DNA from: an uncultured Bacteroides sp. | Lineage (GTDB): Bacteria; Bacteroidota; Bacteroidia; Bacteroidales; Bacteroidaceae | Length of the DNA: 64,000 nt | Assembly (NCBI GenBank): GCA_900544675.1 | Contig: UQVZ01000007.1 | Location: 1-64,000, forward strand | Direction of reading: 5' to 3' | Shown: positions 1 to 5,987 of the stretch, one piece after another | How positions within the stretch are numbered: position 1 is the first letter of the stretch | Layout: each line of letters begins with the position of its first letter | Notes under the pieces: model-generated | What the model was told of the DNA's origin: nothing | Databases searched by the model: none | What the model saw: the letters and a program-made list of their open reading frames with translations, nothing else | Program-made: the position numbers and the translations under genes

Positions 1-964
1 ATCCTACCATCGGGTTGTTACCGATACCCAGGAAGCCCATCATTTCTACGTGAGCGGGAACTGATGAAGAACCTGCGAACTGAGCGTCTGAGTGCATACG
101 GCCCATGGTGTCGGTCATACCGTAAGAAGCGGGACCTGCAGCCATGTTGTCCGGGTGAAGTGTACGGCCTGTACCACCACCTGATGCTACCGAGAAATAA
201 GGTTTGCCGGCAAGTACACGTTCTTTCTTGTAAGTACCTGCAACCGGGTGCTGGAAGCGGGTCGGGTTAGTAGAGTTACCTGTGATAGATACGTCTACAT
301 TTTCGTGCCACATGATAGCAACACCTTCGCGAACGTCGTCAGCGCCGTAGCATTTTACTTTCGCACGCGGACCGTCTGAATACGGAGTTTCTTTTACGAT
401 GTTCAGTTCGCCGGTGAAATAGTCGAACTTAGTCTGAACGTAAGTAAAGCCGTTGATACGAGAGATAATCATAGCGGCGTCTTTGCCCAGACCGTTCAGG
501 ATGCAACGCAACGGATTCTGACGAACTTTGTTTGCCATTTCAGCAATCTTGATAGCACCTTCGGCAGCAGCGAATGATTCGTGACCTGCCAAGAAAGCGA
601 AGCATTGAGTTTCTTCGCGGAGCAGACGGGCTGCCAGGTTGCCATGACCCAGACCTACTTTACGGTCATCGGCTACAGAACCCGGGATACAGAATGACTG
701 CAAACCGATACCGATAGCTTCGGCAGCGTCAGCGGCGTTCTTGCAGCCTTTCTTCAGTGCGATAGCGCAACCTACTACGTAAGCCCATTTTGCGTTTTCG
801 AAGCAGATACCCTGAGTTTCCTGACAAGTCAGATACGGGTCGAGGCCTGCTTCGTCACAGATCTTGTTAGCTTCTTCAATGTCTTTGATACCGTTTTCGT
901 TCAGTGCAGCAAGGATTTGCTTCATGCGACGGTCTTGACTTTCAAACTGTACTGGTCTAATCAT
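1..964 (-). CDS. GGGtGRT-family protein, 3' end outside the window
   Basis: The reading frame is open from ATG at 964 to the window edge (about 321 codons). I recognise the family from its signature GGGTGRT, encoded near positions 170-190. It is a conserved family of unknown function in Bacteroidetes and some anaerobes. The first ~220 residues hold nine cysteines spread along a helical, Ala-rich region (motifs such as ICDEAG, LTCQE, GICFEN, VGCAIA, KGCKN). That would suit a metal or Fe-S ligand set, but this is inference. The gene starts 16 bp after the stop of the NifU-like gene, with a Shine-Dalgarno-like GGAGG at about 973-978, so the two are surely co-transcribed from the promoter upstream of 1682. 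Function is unknown; a link to Fe-S assembly is suggested only by its partner. Confidence 0.85.
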   Translation of the reverse strand, partial: MIRPVQFESQDRRMKQILAALNENGIKDIEEANKICDEAGLDPYLTCQETQGICFENAKWAYVVGCAIALKKGCKNAADAAEAIGIGLQSFCIPGSVADDRKVGLGHGNLAARLLREETQCFAFLAGHESFAAAEGAIKIAEMANKVRQNPLRCILNGLGKDAAMIISRINGFTYVQTKFDYFTGELNIVKETPYSDGPRAKVKCYGADDVREGVAIMWHENVDVSITGNSTNPTRFQHPVAGTYKKERVLAGKPYFSVASGGGTGRTLHPDNMAAGPASYGMTDTMGRMHSDAQFAGSSSVPAHVEMMGFLGIGNNPMVG

Positions 965-980
965 AATCTGTGTCCTCCTA

Positions 981-1682
981 TTATTCTTTACGTGGGTCAA
1001 TATATTTAACTGCGCCTTGTTCGGGTTTGAAGCGGCCGTAAGTTCCGGTAACTGCTTTCAATGCTTCATTAGCATCAACACCCTTCTTCACTTGTTCCAT
1101 GAACTTGCCCATGTGAACGTATTCATAACCGATAACCTGGTTGTCTTTGTCAAGAGCCATACGGGTGATATAACCTTCGGTCAGTTCCAGATAACGGGTG
1201 CCTTTGGCTTTTGTACCATACAATGTACCGGTCTGGCTGCGGAGACCTTTGCCCAGGTCTTCCAGTCCTGCGCCGATTACCAAGCCGCCTTCTGAGAAAG
1301 CTGACTGAGTACGGCCGTAAACAATCTGCAGGAACAGTTCACGCATAGCCGTATTGATAGCGTCGCAAACCAAGTCGGTGTTCAATGCTTCCAGGATGGT
1401 CTTGCCCGGAAGGATTTCAGATGCCATGGCAGCAGAGTGAGTCATGCCCGAGCAACCGATGGTTTCTACCAGACATTCTTCGATGACGCCTTCTTTTACG
1501 TTCAGGGTCAGCTTGCAGGTTCCTTGCTGCGGAGCGCACCAGCCGATACCGTGGGTCAGTCCTGAAATGTCTTTGATTTCTTTTGCCTGAATCCATTTCC
1601 CTTCTTCAGGAATGGGAGCCGGACCGTGATTGGGTCCTTTTGCGACACAACACATGTGTTCAACTTCGTGTGAATAAGTCAT
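981..1682 (-). CDS. NifU/IscU-like iron-sulfur cluster scaffold protein
   Basis: A 233-residue protein. The central part (residues ~50-120) resembles the NifU N-terminal/IscU scaffold fold. It contains IETIGCSGMTHSAAM-type sequence around Cys77, matching the IscU segment that follows its second cluster cysteine, and then the 'GKTILEAL' helix start. Other cysteines are at 11, 12, 49, 56 and 70. I do not see an obvious equivalent of the third IscU cysteine, and the C-terminal ~100 residues are specific to this subfamily, so this is not a standard IscU. It lies directly upstream of the GGGtGRT gene and shares its promoter. The likely role is to build or hold a cluster for that partner. Start ATG at 1682 is the only good start and follows the promoter at 1764-1793. 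Confidence 0.8.
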   Translation of the reverse strand: MTYSHEVEHMCCVAKGPNHGPAPIPEEGKWIQAKEIKDISGLTHGIGWCAPQQGTCKLTLNVKEGVIEECLVETIGCSGMTHSAAMASEILPGKTILEALNTDLVCDAINTAMRELFLQIVYGRTQSAFSEGGLVIGAGLEDLGKGLRSQTGTLYGTKAKGTRYLELTEGYITRMALDKDNQVIGYEYVHMGKFMEQVKKGVDANEALKAVTGTYGRFKPEQGAVKYIDPRKE

Positions 1683-1763
1683 ATTCGTTACGTTTTATTG
1701 AGTAATAAAAAATTAGTAGTCAAACGCGGTGTTCGGGAGGAGTGTCTTCTCCGAATCCGCACG

Positions 1764-1793
1764 CAAAGTTAGTCGTTTTCTTGATTTGTGCAA
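1764..1793 (-). promoter_or_regulatory. Bacteroides-type promoter of the scaffold/GGGtGRT operon
   Basis: On the minus strand, TAACTTTG (1764-1771) fits the -7 consensus TAnnTTTG. TTG (1791-1793) lies exactly 19 bp upstream, as in the Bacteroides primary sigma consensus. The predicted start leaves a leader of about 75 nt before ATG 1682. Confidence 0.7.
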
Positions 1794-1920
1794 CGTATCG
1801 GGACGAACTTTTTGTTGCTTTTTAATGATATTTTTTATGGGAAGTGCCGTTTTGTAATGTCAACTTGGCAAAATCTTTTTCGTATGTGAGGGGAAAGCTG
1901 TATCTTTGCCTCGTGATTCG

Positions 1921-2190
1921 ATTCACCACAGAGGCACACAGGGGTCTTTTAATTTACGATTGGGCAATTTACTATTTACTATTTAATGCCAATCAGGAGT
2001 TAAAAGGGAGTTAGATGCCAATACCTTATTGCGCCAGTTTCAGAAGCAAGGCTATGGACCTTTAACTCCTGAACGAAGTGATAACTCCTGTGTAACTCTT
2101 GATTCGCATATTTTTAATCGTATTTCGTTAATCGGGAAATAGTAGATTATGTATTCCTCCGTGCACCTCTTTGTACTTTGTGGTGAATTT
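1921..2190. repeat. Long nested inverted repeat made of short words
   Basis: The gap between the divergent genes is framed by ATTCACCACA-GAGGCACACAGG (1922-1943) and its imperfect complement (2156-2188). Inside this, a second layer pairs TTTACGATT/TTTACTATT words with CGTATTTCG/AATAGTAGATT. A third layer pairs AGGAGTTAAAAGGGAGTTAG with TTTAACTCCTGAACG and GATAACTCCTG. The right end carries a CTTTGTACTTTG stretch just before the next gene and may act in its transcription. The region can fold as one long imperfect hairpin. No protein is encoded here. Confidence 0.6.
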
Positions 2191-2206
2191 AAAATGTATA
2201 GAAGAT

Positions 2207-2728
2207 ATGGAAGAAAAGAAGATTACAGTAAGCGATGAAGCGTTGCGCCGGGCGGCAGGTGAAGGGATGGACGAGTTTCTGCAAGTGTTTACCGACCGTT
2301 ACTTGGAAGTGACAGGCGGGCAGGTCAATGCCGATACGATGCCTTTGCTCAACGGAATGCAGCACACGTTGTTGGGCTACCGCCTGTTTTGCGAAGAAGT
2401 GGACGAGGGAGGTTTCGTGCAGTTGATTCAGAACGGATACGGCCCTTACATTTTCCTCAATCCTTTTGCGAAGGCGATGCGCCTGATGGGGGCGAAGGAG
2501 TTTTCGAAGCTGGTATACGCGGCGCGGAAGATTTACGAGGAAAACCGCGAGGACTTGGAGCGTGAGTGTAGCGAAGATGAATTTATGGCAATGTACGAGC
2601 GTTACGAAGTGTTTGATGAGCTGGAAGAGCGGTTCATGGAGATGGAAGAAGAGGTGACCGGGCAGGTGGCGCGGTATGTAGACGAGCACTTAGAGCAGTT
2701 TGCCGAAATAGTGAAGGATGAAGAGTGA
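2207..2728 (+). CDS. DMP19-like (DUF4375) protein
   Basis: A 173-residue acidic, helical protein without signal peptide or membrane segment, so probably cytoplasmic. Residues ~45-120 match the DMP19/DUF4375 pattern: LNGMQHTLLGYRLF, then a 'GGFVQLIQNGYG' core and 'NPFAKAMRLMGAKE', followed by a charged helix ending the domain. The biochemical role of the family is unknown; some relatives mimic DNA and bind regulators, but nothing here shows that. I chose ATG 2207 (MEEKKITV) over an upstream TTG at 2171, because the TTG start would add residues encoded by the repeat element. The gene stands alone between two intergenic repeats. Confidence 0.7.
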   Translation: MEEKKITVSDEALRRAAGEGMDEFLQVFTDRYLEVTGGQVNADTMPLLNGMQHTLLGYRLFCEEVDEGGFVQLIQNGYGPYIFLNPFAKAMRLMGAKEFSKLVYAARKIYEENREDLERECSEDEFMAMYERYEVFDELEERFMEMEEEVTGQVARYVDEHLEQFAEIVKDEE

Positions 2729-2954
2729 AGCATGAAGCATTGGCTATGTGCTTTCGTGGGGCGTTGCATATAGGTGCAAGTGCCGGTGCACGTACTTTCA
2801 TCGGGCGATGAAGATAGGTGTATGGAGCAGTGAAGATGATTGGTTGAAAAATATACGTTAAAAAACGTAAACCGATGCAGTATTTTCAGCATCTTTGCAT
2901 TCTAGCTAAAAAGTTTATCAAATTAATTGCAAAATCAAATAAAAAAGGAAGAAC

Positions 2955-3767
2955 ATGAAAAAGTTTAAATTGAGCGTGCTGGCTATGGCATTGACAACAA
3001 TGTTGGGATTTACTTCTTGCTTGGATAATGGAGAACCTGGACCGAGTTCAGCAACATCTTTTCTTAAAGTAAGAACTTCAATGGGATATACTACATTTGA
3101 AGATCCATCAGGTTTTCAATATATACCAACTACAACATTGACTACTTCTCCTACTTCGCGTTTGGCATTTCTTTATTTTGAAATAGATACCAGTACATTG
3201 ACGCAAGAATCAACATCTGCAGATATCACATTATTACAAGATCCTGTTTATTTGAGAGAGATGAATGCGGCATTATCCCCTGTTCCTGCAGAAGAGGAAA
3301 CTGTTGCATTATATGGTATTCCATCGAATGGATGTGCCGTATGGGGAGCTTTTGAATTTTTGATTATGGCACCGAATTTTAATCTCAAAAAAGGAACTAC
3401 AACTTCAAATTTAGATTCGGAACTTCCTAATCATCGTTTAGCGGTTTATTATGATTCTACAGAAGAAGGTGTTGCTAATGGAACACTTAGATTGCATATC
3501 CGTTATCGCATTACTAATGCTGATATGACAGATGAAAATTGGGGACAAGATTATAATGTCCAATATGGTGAATATGTATTTGTTGATTTAGCATCAATAA
3601 TATCCGCATATAGAAATAATAATCAAAATGAATATCCGACACGTCTTGAATTGGAATATGAAATGTATAATACTAATTCTGCAACATCGGATCCCGATAA
3701 GAAGACTTCTCAGACAATTACTATAGAAAAACAATATTTGCCTGATATGTCGGAAACTGAAGAATAA
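2955..3767 (+). CDS. NigD-like lipoprotein (first of two)
   Basis: A 270-residue predicted lipoprotein. The signal peptide MKKFKLSVLAMALTTMLGF is followed by a lipobox ending in Cys22 (FTSC), then LDNGEPG. The mature part is Ser/Thr-rich and beta-strand rich, with a C-terminal sandwich like that of NigD-like proteins of Bacteroidetes. Length and the 'TSCLD' start fit that family. The family name comes from a bacteriocin-immunity locus, but the function of most members is unknown. The gene has clear RBS AAGGAAG at 2946-2952 and its own terminator. Its codons are visibly more AT-rich than those of its partner at 3885 and of smpB/metH, which hints at a different history or relaxed selection. Family assignment is moderate. 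Confidence 0.6.
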   Translation: MKKFKLSVLAMALTTMLGFTSCLDNGEPGPSSATSFLKVRTSMGYTTFEDPSGFQYIPTTTLTTSPTSRLAFLYFEIDTSTLTQESTSADITLLQDPVYLREMNAALSPVPAEEETVALYGIPSNGCAVWGAFEFLIMAPNFNLKKGTTTSNLDSELPNHRLAVYYDSTEEGVANGTLRLHIRYRITNADMTDENWGQDYNVQYGEYVFVDLASIISAYRNNNQNEYPTRLELEYEMYNTNSATSDPDKKTSQTITIEKQYLPDMSETEE

Positions 3768-3785
3768 TCAATATTACCTAAGTAT

Positions 3786-3812
3786 AGCCGGGCAATATTT
3801 GTCCGGCTTTTA
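3786..3812 (+). terminator. Rho-independent terminator after the first NigD-like gene
   Basis: Stem AGCCGGGCAA (3786-3795) pairs with TTGTCCGGCT (3799-3808), with one G-T pair, followed by a T-rich stretch. It lies 19 bp after the stop codon. Confidence 0.75.
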
Positions 3813-3814
3813 TT

Positions 3815-3844
3815 TTGAAAAGTGCAGGGTTTTCTGCATCTTTG
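3815..3844 (+). promoter_or_regulatory. Promoter of the second NigD-like gene
   Basis: TTG at 3815-3817, a 19-bp spacer, then CATCTTTG at 3837-3844 (one mismatch to TAnnTTTG). A similar GCAG-TTTTC-GCATCTTTG block precedes the first NigD-like gene at about 2877-2897, so the two genes may be expressed in the same way. Confidence 0.55.
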
Positions 3845-3884
3845 TAGGCGCTAACCCGAATTTGAATTTGTAAAGGAATAGTAT

Positions 3885-4733
3885 ATGAAACACATGAAAT
3901 ATGGACTGCTTGTTGCAGGATTGGGTCTTATGTTGGGGGTTACTTCATGCTTGGATGGTGGAGATAACAGTACAACGGTGTCGTATTATGAAATAGTAAA
4001 GAAAGATGCTTTAACCGGTACTTATACCAGCCAGATGGGGTATAAGGTTGCTCCGTTAAATCCGCAGGATTTGGAAGACCTGCCGTGGGCTTCCGATTAT
4101 ATTCAGCTGTATTATTCGTACGATTACGGACAAGACATGTCGGGTGGAGAGATTGATGCGAATGTTTATGGTTATTCGCTGATAAGGGAGGGGCAGTGGC
4201 TTCCTCAGTCTCCGGCTGAAGGCGATGCCAATGCGCCGATATCCGATGTGGTATTGGATTCTGATAATAAGCCATACGACTTTTTTTATAAACAGGACGA
4301 TATCTTCCTTCCGATAGAGCTTTTTGTGCGTAAAGAAGTGGACACAAATGATTTGGAGCAACGCGAAGCGGAGATGGCCCAACACGAGTTTGCCTTGTAT
4401 TATGATGCCGACAAGGATTTTTCGGAAAACGGCATGACTCTTTATCTGCGTCATAAGATGCTGAATGTGGAAGAGGATGATGAGTTTACCCAGCTTTCGG
4501 GAGGATGGTGGCACTTCAATATTATCGATGCCATGGCACGTTATCAGGAAAAGTACAGCAAGCGTCCGGACAAGATAACGATTTCATTCGAACAGAATAC
4601 GAAAGACGTAAGTTATGCCGATAATCTGGTTTTGGAAGGAAAGGCAGAGCTTGACTATCAGAAGATTGTCGAATTTAATGAAGCATTGTCGGGAAGCAAG
4701 GGGATATCCAAGTTGCTTCGCGGCAAGAGATGA
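3885..4733 (+). CDS. NigD-like lipoprotein (second of two)
   Basis: A 282-residue predicted lipoprotein. The signal peptide ends in the lipobox VTSC (Cys23) followed by LDGGDN, the same pattern as the neighbour at 2955. The mature part is rich in acidic residues, Tyr and Trp and looks like the two-part NigD-like architecture (N-terminal small barrel, C-terminal beta sandwich with 'LYLRHKMLNVEEDDE' and 'ITISFEQNT'). It differs enough from the first gene that the pair is an old duplication or two separate acquisitions. It has its own promoter (3815-3844) and terminator (4762-4801), so it is monocistronic. It probably faces the periplasm or the cell surface. Function unknown. Confidence 0.6.
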   Translation: MKHMKYGLLVAGLGLMLGVTSCLDGGDNSTTVSYYEIVKKDALTGTYTSQMGYKVAPLNPQDLEDLPWASDYIQLYYSYDYGQDMSGGEIDANVYGYSLIREGQWLPQSPAEGDANAPISDVVLDSDNKPYDFFYKQDDIFLPIELFVRKEVDTNDLEQREAEMAQHEFALYYDADKDFSENGMTLYLRHKMLNVEEDDEFTQLSGGWWHFNIIDAMARYQEKYSKRPDKITISFEQNTKDVSYADNLVLEGKAELDYQKIVEFNEALSGSKGISKLLRGKR

Positions 4734-4761
4734 ATTTTTTCATCCCAAAGTGCAAAGAAAT

Positions 4762-4801
4762 AAAAATAAAGCCGGGCATTTGGGTGCCCGGCTTTATTTT
4801 T
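4762..4801 (+). terminator. Strong terminator after the second NigD-like gene
   Basis: Stem AAAGCCGGGCA (4768-4778) pairs with TGCCCGGCTTT (4784-4794), then ATTTTT. The stem resembles the terminator of the first NigD-like gene (3786-3812), which suggests that the gene and its tail were duplicated together. Confidence 0.8.
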
Positions 4802-4846
4802 AGCACTTTTTTTGTACATTTGCATCCTAAGAAGAGAGAAGTGACT

Positions 4847-5413
4847 ATGTATAAAGGATTATTTCATCAAATCGTCTCCCTGCTTTCGGCACCGGGAGAG
4901 GCTTGGGACAAGATAATGGAGCGTGGAGGTGCACGCGACATCCAGTCGGGATTTGTTTATCCGCTTATCGGGCTGTGCGGGTTGTCGGAGTTTATCGGTA
5001 CGTTCATCGGGAGAGATTTTTCCTCGCTGATGTTCCAGTTGGCACTTACGCGGTGTTGTGCCGTAGCGGTGGCGTTGTTCGGCGGTTTCTTTCTGTCTGC
5101 CTATCTGCTCAACAAGCTGGGCATGGGCTGGCTGAAACGGGGTGACGCATACGGAAAGATGCTGGTGTTCGTGGGCTATTCGATGGTGGTCACGTTCGTG
5201 CTCGACATCATCAGCGGGCTGGTGTCCATCGACTTGCTCCACTGGATATTGCAAATCTATACCCTCGTGGTGGTGTTCGAGGGAGTGCGTCGCTGGCTGG
5301 AAGTACCCGAACGGCAGCAGATGGCATTTACCATTGTGGCCACACTTGTTATACTGATTTGTCCGGCATTGATAGAATATCTGTTTAATCAATTATCTGT
5401 AATTTTGAACTGA
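4847..5413 (+). CDS. Yip1-like multi-pass inner-membrane protein
   Basis: A 188-residue protein with about five hydrophobic segments (residues ~35-55, 65-90, 105-130, 130-150 and 160-185), so an inner-membrane protein. The start resembles Yip1/DUF1282 proteins: 'LLSAPGEAWDKI', as in the W-x-x-I opening of that family, followed by 'YPLIGLCGL'. Function of bacterial members is unknown. I use ATG 4847 rather than an in-frame start at 4730, which would lie inside the preceding gene and terminator. A -7-like TACATTTG is at 4815-4822. The stop TGA overlaps the smpB start (TGATG, 5411-5415), so the two are translationally coupled. Confidence 0.75.
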   Translation: MYKGLFHQIVSLLSAPGEAWDKIMERGGARDIQSGFVYPLIGLCGLSEFIGTFIGRDFSSLMFQLALTRCCAVAVALFGGFFLSAYLLNKLGMGWLKRGDAYGKMLVFVGYSMVVTFVLDIISGLVSIDLLHWILQIYTLVVVFEGVRRWLEVPERQQMAFTIVATLVILICPALIEYLFNQLSVILN

Positions 5414-5871
5414 TGAAAACAAACGCAAGCAACATAAATATCAAAAACAAACGTGCCTCGTTCGATTACGAGTTTATCGACACTTATACGGCAGGCATCG
5501 TGCTGACGGGTACCGAAATCAAGTCTATCCGTCAGGGCAAGGCGAGCCTGGTCGATACGTTCTGTTTCTTTTCGCGCGGCGAGTTGTGGGTGAAGAACAT
5601 GCACATCGCCGAATACTTTTACGGTTCGTACAACAATCATGCGGCACGGCGCGACCGCAAGCTCCTGCTTACGAAGAAAGAGCTTCGTAAGCTGGAACGC
5701 ACTTCGGCAGAGCCGGGATTCACTATCGTGCCTACCCGTATGTATATCAACGAGAAGGGGCTGGCAAAGGTGGTCATCGCCCTTGCCAAAGGAAAGAAGC
5801 AATACGATAAGCGCCAGAGCCTGAAGGAGAAAGAAGACAAGCGGATGATGGACCGGATGTTTAAACGATAA
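5413..5871 (+). CDS. smpB: SsrA-binding protein SmpB
   Basis: A 152-residue protein of normal length. It binds tmRNA and brings it to stalled ribosomes for trans-translation. Conserved SmpB blocks are visible: 'NKRASFDYEFIDTYTAGIVL', then 'GTEIKSIRQGKASLVD', 'ELWVKNMHIAEY', 'RDRKLLLTKKEL' and the basic C-terminal tail 'KGKKQYDKRQSLKEKEDKR' that reaches the decoding site. It overlaps the stop of the Yip1-like gene by one base and is followed by a 20-bp inverted repeat that could end transcription before metH. The tmRNA gene itself is not in the window. Confidence 0.97.
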   Translation: MKTNASNINIKNKRASFDYEFIDTYTAGIVLTGTEIKSIRQGKASLVDTFCFFSRGELWVKNMHIAEYFYGSYNNHAARRDRKLLLTKKELRKLERTSAEPGFTIVPTRMYINEKGLAKVVIALAKGKKQYDKRQSLKEKEDKRMMDRMFKR

Positions 5872-5875
5872 ATAT

Positions 5876-5968
5876 AAGTTGACGAGTTGACAAGGTGACA
5901 AGTTAACAAGGTTTTGAATTGTTTATTGAGGGTTTTCGAACCTTGTATCCTTGTCAACTCGTCAACTT
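5876..5968. repeat. 20-bp inverted repeat of TTGACAAG words between smpB and metH
   Basis: AAGTTGACGAGTTGACAAGG (5876-5895) is exactly complementary to 5949-5968. Further copies of the same word (GTGACAAGTTAACAAGG, 5895-5911) sit in the loop. The whole gap is built of variants of TTGACAAG/TTGACGAG. It could form a long hairpin in the smpB-metH transcript. Confidence 0.8.
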
Positions 5969-5987
5969 GTCACCTAAAAAGATACAC

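Noticed and set aside
5919..5987. Longer N-terminus for MetH
   Set aside because: The added residues are encoded by the inverted repeat, and the family starts at MKTIQEQIDERILVLDGAMG.
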